A stretch of 64,000 nt of DNA from Ichthyophis bannanicus. Its lineage: Eukaryota > Chordata > Amphibia > Gymnophiona > Ichthyophiidae. The stretch lies in contig CM066037.1 of assembly GCA_033557465.1 (NCBI GenBank), positions 519,180,686 through 519,244,685 of the forward strand, in the 5' to 3' direction. The translations under genes were made by a program, and so were the position numbers. Below, piece after piece: positions 1 through 9,136 of this stretch. Positions within the stretch are counted from its first letter, which is position 1. Each line of letters opens with the position of its first letter. The notes beneath the pieces are model-generated. The model ran no database searches and was not told the DNA's origin. It saw only the letters and a list, made by a program, of their open reading frames with translations.

Positions 1-1721
1 CCTCTCCTAGCCCTGTTGGATCAGGAGATCTCTTCTCTGCTTGCCCAAGGGGCCATAGAAGAGGTTCCTCTTCATCAACAGGGGTCAGGTTTCTACTCCC
101 CTATTTTCTCATTCCAAAGAAAACAGGGGGATTCAGACCAATCCTAGATCTGAGAGAATTGAACAAATTTCTGTACAAGGAGAAATTCAAAATGCTCTCT
201 TTGGGCATTCTCCTTCCATACCTTCAGAGTCAGGACTGGCTTTGTTCTCTAGACCTGCAGGATGCGTATACACATCTACTCATCCATCCATCCCACAGAA
301 AATATCTTCGCTTTCTGTTCAGGGGAAGTCATTACCAATACAGAGTACTTCCCTTCGGTCTCGCCTCTGCCCCAAGAGTCTTTACCAAATGCATGGCAGT
401 CGTAGCCGCATTTCTCAGAAGCATGGGGATTTTCGTATTCCCATATCTGGACGACTGGCTCATTCGAGCTCCAACTCAGTCGCAGGCCCAGATTTCCCTA
501 GACCGCACAAGGAGCCTTCTGCAGTATCTGGGACTGGTAATAAACCTCCCCAAGTCTCAACTCAGCCCTACTCAGTCTCTAGAATTCATAGGGGCCCAGT
601 TGGACACCACCACTGCAAGAGCCTACCTTCCACTGGTTCGGAGTCAGCGTCTGCTGAGCTTGGCCTCCCAAGCCCAGTCCAGTACTCACTTGACAGCCAG
701 GGAAATGCTACGCCTCCTGGGCCATATGGCCTCCACAGTACATGTGGTGCCCTACGCTCGTCTTCATATGAGAGCAGCTCAATGGACCCTGGCCACCCAG
801 TGGACTCAGGCGTCGGGAGCACTCTCAGACCAAATACAAACCTCAAACCGTCTGTCTTGGTCCCTCCACTGGTGGATATCCACCAAGAATCTGTTGTTGG
901 GGGCTCCCTTTCAGCCCTTGCTACCCCAAGCAACCCTCACAACAGATGCCTCCCAATTGGGGTGGGGAGCCCATCTGCTAACTCTCTCCACTCAGGGCAC
1001 TTGGTCTCCACAGGAGGCCACCCTTCATATCAACCTCCTGGAACTGCGAGCAATTTACCTTGCCCTCAAGGTCTTCCATACCCTCCTTGCCAACCTGACT
1101 GTCCTGGTTCAGACAGACAATCAGGTGGCCATGTTTTACATAAACAAACAAGGAGGGACGGGCTCTCTGTCGCTTTGCAACGAAGCTCTCAGATTATGGG
1201 CCTTCGCCAGAGAGCACCAAATTCATCTGCTAGCAGTGTACCTTCCAGGAGTTCAAAACTCTCGAGCAGACAGACTCAGTCGAGTTCTGCTGCCACACGA
1301 GTGGTCCCTACATGTGGGCCAGATAACCAGAATCTTTCAGGAATGGGGAACCCCGGACATAGACCTCTTTGCAAGTCCGTGGAATGCCAAACTTCCCCGG
1401 TTCTGTTCCAGGACTCCGTGTCAGGAAGCTCAGGCCACGGACGCCTTTCTCCTCCATTGGGGTCAGGCGTTCCTATATGCCTTTCCACCCATTCCGCTGA
1501 TTCCCAAGACTCTGTTCAAACTCCAGAGAGATCACGGCTCTATGATCCTCATAGCTCCACGCTGGCCACGCCAAGTGTGGTTCCCTCTGCTTCTACAGCT
1601 CTCCCAGGGATCCTCCCTGGACTTAGGAGCTGCACCAGACCTTCTGTCTCAGGAGGACGGGACTTTGTGGCACCCAAACCCCAAATCCCTACATCTCCGA
1701 GCTTGGTTACTGAAGGCTTAA
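1..1721 (+). pseudogene. DIRS-A reverse transcriptase / RNase H (frameshifted, 5' incomplete)
   Basis: This copies element RNA into DNA and removes the RNA strand. From about base 103 one frame is open to the TAA at 1719-1721. It holds the RT motif SLDLQDAY and the catalytic box YLDD (about codons 96-99 counted from base 159). The RNase H domain follows with an apparently complete acidic set: D in TTDAS, E in LLELRA, D in QTDNQ and D in ADRLS. Upstream, the N-terminal RT segment (ending GSGFYS) is in another frame, so a one-base slip sits near 98-103 and the copy is probably dead. The reading frame overlaps the recombinase frame at its 3' end, as is usual for DIRS1-like elements. Confidence 0.85.
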
Positions 1722-2758
1722 GTCTTCAAGACTTTAATCTTTCTCAACCTGTGAAAGATATCCTTCATGCCTCTAGGAAACCTTCCACGAGGTGGTCTTA
1801 TGCTTTCAAATGGAAACGTTTTTCCATTTGGTGTGCTCAGCAGGGCCTTGACCCTCTGGCACTTCCTTTGAATTCCCTCTTAGACTATCTCCTGCATCTT
1901 TCCAATGCAGGCCTTAAGACGAATTCTGTAAGAGTCCATTTAAGTGCTATTTCAGCATCCCTGAAACCTATAAATGGACAACCTATCTCCTCTCACCCTC
2001 TTGTTGCAAGATTCATGAGAGGCCTGACCCTCACTAAACCTCCCATCAGACCCCCCCCGGTCGCATGGGATTTGAATCTAGTGCTTGGTCAGCTTATGAA
2101 GCCACCTTTTGAGCCGTTATTTTCTACCTCCTTGAAATTTCTTTCCTGGAAGGTACTATTCCTAATTGCAGTCACTTCCGCTCGTCGCATCAGCGAACTG
2201 CAAGCTCTAGTGGCTAATCCACCTTATACAAGATTTCATCATGACAAGGTGGTCCTTAGGACGAATCCCCACTTTATGCCTAAAGTGGTCTCGCCTTTTC
2301 ATCTTAATCAAGAGGTATATCTACCTGTATTTTTTCCGGCTCCTCATGCCTCCAATGCAGAGAGGAACCTTCATACTCTGGATTGTAAAAGAGCTCTAGC
2401 CTTTTACCTTAATAGGACTCAGCCACATCGAAAGTCTTCTCAACTTTTCGTGGCTTTTGATCCTTCACATTTGGGACTTCCAGTCTCCAAGCGTACACTT
2501 TCCAATTGGATTGCTCAGTGTATTTCCTTTGCTTACCAGAGTAAAAACATTCCTCTGGAAGGCCATGTCACAGCTCACAATGTGAGAGCCATGGCAACTT
2601 CTATGGCTCATCTGCACTCTGTTTCCATTGATCAGATCTGTCGAGCCGCTACCTGGGCCTCGGTTCATACCTTCACAGCCCATTACTGTTTGGACAAGGA
2701 CTCCCGCCGGGATGCCTTGTTTGGCCAGGCTGTCCTCAAACACCTGTTCCATTCTTAG
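1712..2758 (+). CDS. DIRS-A tyrosine recombinase (often annotated with a methyltransferase-like name in DIRS)
   Basis: This frame overlaps the end of the RT-RNase H frame and closes with TAG at 2756-2758. It encodes a phage-integrase-like tyrosine recombinase that would join the circular DNA copy to the target. The catalytic residues are visible: Arg in SARRISELQ, His and Arg in AHNVRAMA, and the nucleophilic Tyr in AHYCLD near the C-terminus. A DNA-binding SAM-like N-domain (SYAFKWKRFSIWC) precedes it. I see no stop or frameshift, so this is the best-preserved recombinase in the window. No start codon could be chosen with confidence; the boundary given is where family similarity begins. Confidence 0.8.
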   Translation, partial: EGLSLQDFNLSQPVKDILHASRKPSTRWSYAFKWKRFSIWCAQQGLDPLALPLNSLLDYLLHLSNAGLKTNSVRVHLSAISASLKPINGQPISSHPLVARFMRGLTLTKPPIRPPPVAWDLNLVLGQLMKPPFEPLFSTSLKFLSWKVLFLIAVTSARRISELQALVANPPYTRFHHDKVVLRTNPHFMPKVVSPFHLNQEVYLPVFFPAPHASNAERNLHTLDCKRALAFYLNRTQPHRKSSQLFVAFDPSHLGLPVSKRTLSNWIAQCISFAYQSKNIPLEGHVTAHNVRAMATSMAHLHSVSIDQICRAATWASVHTFTAHYCLDKDSRRDALFGQAVLKHLFHS

Positions 2759-2852
2759 ACAACTCCTGCCCACCTTCCCAGGATGGATGCCTGAGATCCA
2801 TACGAAGATGGCGAACCTTGACAGGGGATCCCATGCATCTAAGCTAGGGAGT

Positions 2853-2955
2853 CCCCATATGTGAGGACTTATTCCTGCTTGTTCCTGGAGATAGCACAGT
2901 TACTTACCTGTAACAGGTGATCTCTGGGAACAGCAGGAATTAGTCCTCACAACCC
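2853..2955 (+). repeat. DIRS-A internal complementary region (ICR)
   Basis: The left half is the reverse complement of the start of a left terminal repeat of this family (CTCCAGGAACAAGC...). The right half is the reverse complement of the end of the right terminal repeat at about 3163-3222. The two meet at GGAGATAGCAC (about 2888-2898). In DIRS elements this segment preserves the circle joint and is thought to template repair of the ends. Here the joint reads TAT rather than the TTT found at the actual right border. Confidence 0.8.
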
Positions 2956-3034
2956 ACCCACCTCCCCTAGGAGTTGTATCTTTTATCTATCTATCTTCCT
3001 GTCCTCTCTCTATTGACTCAGCTATAAACTCGAA

Positions 3035-3222
3035 ACTGAGGAGAGCTGTTCAGGAAGGCGGGAAGGCAGTGCGCATGTGCAGTGGGAGGTCCCAAAAGCT
3101 TCCATTCTAGGAAGCTGGGGAGCTTTCCCGCGCAGGCTCCGTCGGTACCGACGTACCCATATGTGAGGACTAATTCCTGCTGTTCCCAGAGATCACCTGT
3201 TACAGGTAAGTAACTGTGCTTT
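3035..3222 (+). repeat. DIRS-A right inverted terminal repeat
   Basis: This is the reverse complement of the family's left terminus, with a GC-rich core that includes the perfect 14-bp palindrome CGTCGGTACCGACG. The last ~60 bases are complementary to the ICR at 2896-2955. Confidence 0.8.
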
Positions 3223-3992
3223 CCTCGCACCCCTTGGTGGCATGTTTTCTCAGAGGCCTCCTTCTGCTTAAGCCTCCGTTGCATCCTCCAGCTCCTGACT
3301 GGGACCTCAATGTGGTTCTGCAAAGGCTTACCTGTCCGCCTTTTGAACCCATGGCTACCTGCCCTCTTCGTTTCCTCTCATGGAAAACGCTCTTCTTGGT
3401 AGCCCTTACTTCCGCTAGGCGCGTAAGCGAACTACAGGCCCTAGTGTCGGAGCCCCCATACACTAGGTTCTACAGGAATAGGGTTGTCCTGCGGACTCAC
3501 CCTAAGTTTCTTCCGAAGGTGGTCTCCCACTTTCACATCAACCAGGAGGTGGTTCTTCTGACCTTCTTTCCCAGGCCGCATACCAGCCGGGCTGAGACTG
3601 TTCTGCATACCCTGGACTGTAGAAGACCCTTGTCCTTCTACCTTGACCGTACGCGGGAGCATAGAAAGGCTGTCCAACTTTTCGTATCTTTTGACCCCAA
3701 TCGGTTGGGGGTACCTGTCTCCAAGCGTACTTTGTCCATCTGGGTAGCTGACTGTATCGCCTGGGCTTATGGGGCAGCCGGCCTCTCCTTGGAGAGTCGA
3801 GTCACGGCTCACCGTGTCAGGGCAAAGGCTGCGTCCGTGGCTCATCTTCGCTCTGTTCCATTGGCAGACATCTGCCGGGCCGCTACTTGGTCTACAAGCC
3901 AGACCTTTGCGGCTCATTACTGCCTGGAGAGGGAGTCCCGCAGGGACAGTGCTTTCGGACAGGCAGTCCTCCACAATCTCTTTGAGGTTTAG
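3223..3992 (+). pseudogene. DIRS-B tyrosine recombinase, C-terminal part, split by DIRS-A
   Basis: The frame is open from the DIRS-A border to the TAG at 3990-3992. The catalytic Arg (SARRVSELQ), the His-x-x-Arg pair (AHRVRAKA) and the Tyr (AHYCLE) are all present, so the catalytic domain itself looks unmutated. The N-terminal DNA-binding part is separated from it by the DIRS-A insertion. Before that insertion the frame probably read straight across (LSSHPLV... is the family's sequence at this point). Confidence 0.85.
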
Positions 3993-4127
3993 GCAACTCC
4001 TACCCTCCGGCCCTGGTGTTGGGCTACCGGCCGGATTCATATTCAGAGAAGATTCCTTCCCTCTGTACTGTTAAGCTTGAGGGAGCTCTTTTAGGCTTGA
4101 GGTCTCCGGTAGCCTTAAGCTTGGGAG

Positions 4128-4488
4128 TCCCATAAGTGAGGACTGACTTCCTGCTTGGTCCTGGAGAAAGCATAGTTACTCACCTGTAACAGGTGTTCTC
4201 CAGGAGCAGCAGGAATCAGTCCTCACTACCCTCCCTCCTCCCCTTGGAATTACAGTCATCCTTATTGCATATTTTTGCTGTCTTTCCGCTATGTCATCAG
4301 ACTGAGCAAGATGGCATCCTTTGGCGGGAAGGGGACCGCGCATGCGTGCTGCAATTCCCAAAGGCTTTCTGCGAAAGCTGGGGAAAATTGCTCCGCGAGG
4401 GCTCCGTCGGCGCCGACGTCACCCATAAGTGAGGACTGATTCCTGCTGCTCCTGGAGAACACCTGTTACAGGTGAGTAACTACGCTTT
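4128..4488 (+). repeat. DIRS-B internal complementary region (4128-4229) and right terminal repeat (about 4300-4488)
   Basis: The ICR joint reads GGAGAAAGCATAG, whose complement (CTATGC-TTT-CTCC) predicts a TTT circle joint; AAA is at 4167-4169. The terminal repeat carries the perfect palindrome CGTCGGCGCCGACG and ends in TTT. Confidence 0.8.
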
Positions 4489-5576
4489 CAGTAAAGCCTT
4501 TGACGCCGTTCCTCACAGGCGACTTATAAGCAAACTGAGCACCCTAGGGGTGGACCCTAAAGTTACTGTTTGGGTTAGAAATTGGTTGAGTGGGAGGCGA
4601 CTACAGTTAAATGGAGCTTACTCTGAGGTTACTAGTGCTGTGCCCCAGCGATCTGTCCTTGGTCCGTTTATTTTTAACATCTTTGTTAATGATATAGTTG
4701 AAAGGCTGTCGGGTAAGGTTTACCTCTTTGCAGATGATACCAACATCTGCAATAGAGTAGACACCAAGGAAACTGTGGATAACATGAGGAGGGATCTGGC
4801 TAAGCTTGAGGAATGATCTAGAATTTGGCAGCAAGGTCATGCATCCAAAGAAGCAATATAATATAGGGGGTGAAGTACTATTGTCCACTAAAGAAGAGCA
4901 GGACCTAGGCATGATTGTGTCTGATTATCTTAAAGTGGCTAAACAAGTAGAAAAGGCAACAGCAAGAGCTAGAAGGATGCTTGGGTGCATAGGGAGAGAA
5001 ATGACCAGTAGAAGAAAGGAGGTGATAGTGCCTCTGTGTAGTTCTTTGGTGCGACCTCATTTGGAATATTGTGTGCAATTCTGGAAGCCACACCTTCAAA
5101 AGGATATAAACATTTGGCTGGAGTCAATACAGAGGGTGGCTACTAAAATAGTTAGTGGTCTTCATTATAAAGCATATGAGGACAGACTTGAGGATCTTAA
5201 TATGTACACCTTAGAGGAAAGGCGGGATAGAGGTGATATGATTGAGAGGTTTAAATATCTCCATGGCATAAATGCACAGGAGGAGAGCCTCTTTCAATTG
5301 AAAGCAAGCTCTGCTATGAGGGGTCATGGGATGAGGGTGAAAGGGGATAGATTCAGGAGTGATATGCGAAAATATTTCTTTACGGAAAGAGTGGTGGATC
5401 TGTGGTATAGTCTCCCAGTGGAGGTGGTGGAGATGAGGACAGTAACTGAATTCAGAGAAGCATGGGACAAACACAGAGGATCTCTAAAGGAAAAAAGGGG
5501 ACTATTGTAGTTGATATGGAAGGACAGGCTAGATAGGTCATGTGGTCTTTTTCTGGCATATTTCTATGTTTCTACT
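4486..5576 (+). mobile_element. CR1-like LINE, 3' part (host of DIRS-B)
   Basis: RT and C-terminal ORF2 sequence of the jockey/CR1 type: SKAFDAVPHRR, the catalytic box FADD within YLFADDTN, then RPHLEYCVQFW. It is broken by a stop (about 4816) and a short deletion around 4820-4840, after which the frame continues to 5508-5510. The 3' UTR has the tail AGGTCATGTGGTC followed by repeats of a TTTCTATG type. It is close to the copy at 37236-38515. The upstream half is beyond the DIRS insertion. Confidence 0.85.
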
Positions 5577-5578
5577 GA

Positions 5579-5841
5579 GGCTCCCTGTACCTCAAAATTA
5601 AACTCACACTTTGTTCTCATGTATGCAGGCTTTAATCACCCCAAAGTTTTATCAGAGACGAACACATTTTTAAAAGTTTTGGAATGCTAAGTGATATTTA
5701 AATGTAATCTTAATATGGTACTGTTTACACAATGTTTGCTAGTTGTGCTTCACGGCTGTATACAGTGTTGACAATGTGAAACAGGAAATGTTTATCCCAT
5801 TATTTTTACTAATATTATAAACTAATTTTAGCCGTTTTTAG
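5579..5841. other. intron sequence, nothing recognised
   Basis: Low-complexity-free unique-looking sequence between the LINE tail and the first host exon. It ends in a pyrimidine-rich acceptor (GTTTTTAG). Confidence 0.5.
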
Positions 5842-5921
5842 GCAGCGATGACAGCGTCAATCAAATATCAGGGAAGATCAAACTAGGAAAAGAAGTGCTG
5901 GCTACTTTGGAGGGCCATTGG
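5842..5921 (+). CDS. OSBPL8: Host gene exon: oxysterol-binding protein-related protein, OSBPL8-like (ORD domain)
   Basis: An 80-bp exon bounded by TTTTAG and GTGAGT. It starts in phase 2 and ends on a codon, and encodes a conserved ORD segment (ISGKIKLGKEVLATLEGHW). ORP5/ORP8 proteins are endoplasmic reticulum proteins that exchange phosphatidylserine and PI4P at contacts with the plasma membrane. The match is to remembered family sequence, not a search. The more 3' exons (RPWDPLND, GVIQTKV) favour OSBPL8 over OSBPL5. A diverged paralog cannot be excluded. Confidence 0.75.
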
Positions 5922-5956
5922 GTGAGTTGTACATTCTTTTATTTTATTACATATGG

Positions 5957-6535
5957 GGGGGGGGATATTCAGCTGCGGCAGCAGCTAATGCGGTTTCAGA
6001 GACTAGCCATTTCCGCTGAAACAAACTCTGATATTCAATGCCAGGGGTCATCTGACCACTGGCATTGAATATCTGGGATGTCTGGAGAGGAAAGAAGCTA
6101 ACTGGGCAGGGGCAATATTCAGGTGCTTCCCGGTTAGCTTCTATGGTGGAAGTTAGGCTAGTCTTTAATATGCCTAACTTCTACCGCTTTGTGATAAACA
6201 AGCAGTGGCTCAATATTGTAGCTACCTGGTTATCAGTGGGCGCTGCCCCCAGAAAGGCCCGATGCTAGTCAGCTAGCATTAGGGCATGCAGCAGAGGCAC
6301 CCGAGCAAAGATGTTTACATTATAATTTGTTACGTTATCTTGTTAACTATGTTTCTTGTAATAGTTGCATTGCGTTCATTGTAAACTGCTTTGATTACTT
6401 GATAAGGCAGTATAAAAAACTCTCAAATAAAATTTGGTGGCAATAACCTTGTTAGTGCCACTGAATATTCCGGTCAGCATGATTAACACGTTTAGCAGGT
6501 TTGCTAACCACATTAATTAATTTGAATATCCCCTC
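5957..6535. repeat. Non-autonomous repeat with GGGGATATTCA-type termini, carrying an L2-like 3' tail
   Basis: The left end reads GGGGATATTCAGC and the right end reads TTTGAATATCCCC, a complementary pair. A related sequence lies at 61906-62143. Inside, 6310-6440 resembles the 3' tail of an L2-type LINE/SINE (TTGTAAACTGCTTTGATT followed by an A-rich end), which may be a later insertion. Transposon class unknown. Confidence 0.5.
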
Positions 6536-6623
6536 TCTCCCCCCTCCCCTCTAAGAGGTCTTTAAAAAATAAATAAATAAAAGCAGTTCTTAAATGCCAT
6601 TTTAAATTAAACATCAGTCTATA

Positions 6624-6815
6624 TCGGTGGGTTTCAGCCCAGTCCTAAGGGCACTCCTAGGCACAGGCTTTCAGGATAACCAGAATGAATATGCATATGA
6701 GAGATTTCCATACAGTGGAGGCAGTGTATGCAAATCTCTTATATGTTTTCATTGTGTTTATCTTGAAAACCCGTCTGGCTAGATGTGCCCTAAGGACTGC
6801 GTTGAGAACCCGTGA
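6624..6815. repeat. Hairpin repeat (two ~90-bp inverted arms), copy 1
   Basis: The segment is nearly its own reverse complement. The left arm holds CAGCCCAGTCCTAAGG and GAATATGCATATGAGAG. The right arm holds GCAAATCTCTTATATG and CCTAAGGACTGCG. A second copy is at 47281-47472. This looks like a MITE-type foldback element present in many copies. Confidence 0.7.
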
Positions 6816-6887
6816 TCTATAAAAAGTGGCTCACAATATAAACCTTTTGTGTTAATCAGCATTAAAAAAGCGGCTATTAACAAACAT

Positions 6888-7030
6888 ATATGACCTTGGG
6901 CAAGTCACTTAATCCTCCATTTCTTCAGGTACAAACTTAGATTATAAGTGCTCTGGGGACAGGAAAATGCGTAGTGTACCCAAGTGTAACTTATCTTGAA
7001 CTCTAAGAAAAGCTTAGGTCAAATCCAATT
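6888..7030 (+). repeat. tRNA-SINE body fragment
   Basis: The motif CCTTGGGCAAGTCACTTAAT, shared with the SINE at 10604-10907, is followed by a short body. The tRNA-like head is missing. Confidence 0.55.
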
Positions 7031-7960
7031 CTTTTTCCCTTTCCCAATATGATCAGTTGCATTACAAAACAGTAAACAACAAAAAAAAACCCCATTTACA
7101 AACAGCTCTCTTCAATCCTATACCATAACAGCATCATTCCATCTAGTTAAAAATCACTTCCAACTCTGTCTAATTTCAGTCCTAAATACAATGTTAGAAA
7201 AATAGAAGTGTCTTTTAAAGCCTTCCAAAAGGAATAGTAACAGAGTTGATCAAAGATGACAATAAATTCCATTAGCCCATTCCTAACCTGGTAAAAGCTG
7301 TCCTCCAGGTTTGACTGTTATACAATGTTTTGCCAGGAATAACTGATGATCCTGACTGGATCTCATCGTTTTTGCAAGGGCATTGCAGGCAAGCTTTTCC
7401 TGCAGATACTGGAGCCCAGTTTCTGTCAGCACTTAAAATGTGAAAATAAGATTTTTCAGTTTCATGTAACGATCGATAGCCAGTGGAAAGTAAAACACTG
7501 GTGTTGCTTGTTCCTATTTTTTTCCTTTTAGCAGTACTCCAGGGGATTTGTGCACCACCATGTAGTAGCTGTGTGGTTAGCCCTTCCTGCACTATTCATA
7601 CAAAACATATAGTGTCACGCTTTAATAAAGCGCACAACCCGAATAGTATGCATTTTTGGTGCTGTGCTAGAAAGCACAGGATCCTGCACTGAAGAAAACC
7701 TGTTCCATTTTGGCAGCACACATCTGGGCATTGGCAGGGCATGGGCGTTCCCACTGCAGTGCCACTAACGGGGACCTTGAAAGCCCATGCTGCCTGCACT
7801 TGGCGAGGAGCAATTACCACCAGCACAATGGTAGCAGTAGTTGCTCCCTGCAGTAGTATTAACATTTTTGGTGCTATGCTGTGCTAAATTTAGGGGGATG
7901 GTTTTGTCTGCCCTCTTGCACCTAGCCCTGTGCTAATAAAGCAACCCAAACCCATGTTAC
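7031..7960. other. Intron, no gene recognised
   Basis: About 930 bases without a recognisable coding family. Short open frames on both strands have no family features. 7600-7960 has a composition suggestive of an old repeat, but I could not name it. Confidence 0.4.
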
Positions 7961-7964
7961 TAGC

Positions 7965-9014
7965 ATGGGGCATAAAGAGGTGACCCTACTGAGGGAGGAG
8001 CTGGCTGCAATGAAGCACACCTCTTCTGGGATACAAACTGAACAGTGTCCACCACCGCTCCCACAAAGCCTCAAACACCCCAGGGAAAAGTGGATCACAG
8101 TGGGTTCTGGTAGATTGCGACCTGTAACACACAGACATCCTATGCATCAAAAGATATCCCTGCATAATGCCTTCTCTGCCTTAGCTAATGAGGATGAGGA
8201 ACTGAGGGAGGAACTGGCCTCAATGAAGCGCACCTCTTTTAGGATACAAACTGAACAATGTCCACCACCGCTCCCACAAAGAATGAAACACCCCAGGAAC
8301 AAATGGATCACAGTGGGTTCTGGTAGATTGTGACCTGTGACACAGAGGCATTTTATGCATCAGGAGATATCCTTCCATAATACCTTCTCTGCCTTGGCGA
8401 ATGAGGATGCCCAATCCAAAGAAACTGAAGGGCCCTTAAATGAGACAGACAATGCCCAATCTCGTGCTAAAGGACCAAATATGAAGAAAACCTCACCAAA
8501 CAGCAAACTACTACTACTTGGTGATTCCATCATCAGTGGCACCAACTTGGGAACACAGTTCAAAGGAGAGAAGATAGTCAAGTGCCTCCCAAGCTCTTCA
8601 GCCAGCAGTAATACAAACCTCGTTGTTGAAGTACTTAGCGCAGAAAGTGAACACTCCGAACTTGATGTTGTTATCCACTTGAGCACAAATGACCTGGCTA
8701 GAAACAGTGCCTCTATAGTCCAAAAGGACTTCCAATCTCTGGGAGAAAAACTCAAGCCCATTGTTAACACTGTTGCATTCTCAGAGGTTCTACCTGTGCT
8801 TGGTAAGGGGGCAAAAAGGCTGCATCGCATAAACAGCTTTAATACATGGCTCCAGACCTGGTGCAAACAAGAAGGATTCAGATTTATTGGTGACTGGGGT
8901 AACAGATGGAACAACAAGAGACTATACTGTGCTGATGGACTACATCTCTCTGTCGCAGGGAAGAGAATCCTAAGTGAAACATTCAAGCAATATGTGGATA
9001 AGCATTTAAACTAG
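7965..9014 (+). pseudogene. CR1-I ORF1: tandem-duplicated N-terminal region plus SGNH/GDSL-type esterase domain
   Basis: The esterase part shows block I LLLLGDSII (catalytic Ser in GDS), a later STND block, and DGLHLS near the end carrying the Asp/His pair. This fits the esterase domain known from ORF1 of CR1-type LINEs. Before it, a 213-bp unit (about 7993-8205) is repeated in frame (about 8206-8410). It encodes LREEL.AMK.TS..IQTEQ, then KHPR.KWITVGSGRL, then SALANEDE. A TGA at 8331-8333, inside the second unit, interrupts the frame; it resumes at 8337. The role of the ORF1 esterase in retrotransposition is not settled. Confidence 0.75.
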
Positions 9015-9136
9015 AAAAAATGGGGTGACGGATGTGGAAGGTCAAGCTCTGGACGTCACCCCCTGCAAAAGCAGATTAAAATCAGAAACAGCCACACTTC
9101 AAAAGCAAGTGGGACGATGTAGGCAGAACAAAATCA

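Larger units (their letters stand above)
1..3222 (+). mobile_element. DIRS-A, DIRS1-like tyrosine-recombinase retrotransposon (5' part outside window)
   Basis: The sequence shows, in order, reverse transcriptase, RNase H, tyrosine recombinase, an internal complementary region and a right inverted terminal repeat. This is the DIRS order, in which a circular cDNA is integrated by a tyrosine recombinase rather than a DDE integrase. The gag gene and left terminus lie before position 1. The element ends at the TTT at 3220-3222, right after the palindromic end motif ACCTGTTACAGGT and a GTAACTGTGC stretch. Sequence resuming at 3223 belongs to the recombinase gene of a second copy (B), so A is nested in B. 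Family assignment is firm; the exact family name is not given because no library search was possible. Confidence 0.9.
3223..4488 (+). mobile_element. DIRS-B, 3' part only (host of DIRS-A)
   Basis: Sequence from 3223 continues a recombinase gene mid-domain, then an ICR and a right terminal repeat ending at TTT 4486-4488. The 5' portion must lie beyond the left edge of the window, on the other side of DIRS-A. Its right border abuts a CR1 RT gene at the point where other CR1 copies read GATTTCAGTAAAGCC, so B integrated at a TTT in that LINE. Confidence 0.85.

Noticed and set aside
586..933. Minus-strand open frames within DIRS RT genes
   Set aside because: Antisense shadows of the RT-RNase H gene; no independent features. 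The same holds at 1276-1488, 3441-4040, 21040-22062, 50733-51974 and others.
242..1700. Long open frame overlapping the DIRS-A RT in another frame
   Set aside because: Only its last part (from about 1712) is the recombinase. The upstream part is Ser/Pro-rich shadow translation of the RT gene.
7272..7865. Overlapping open frames on both strands in the intron
   Set aside because: Short, Cys-rich by chance in one case, no homology recognised, no splice structure.
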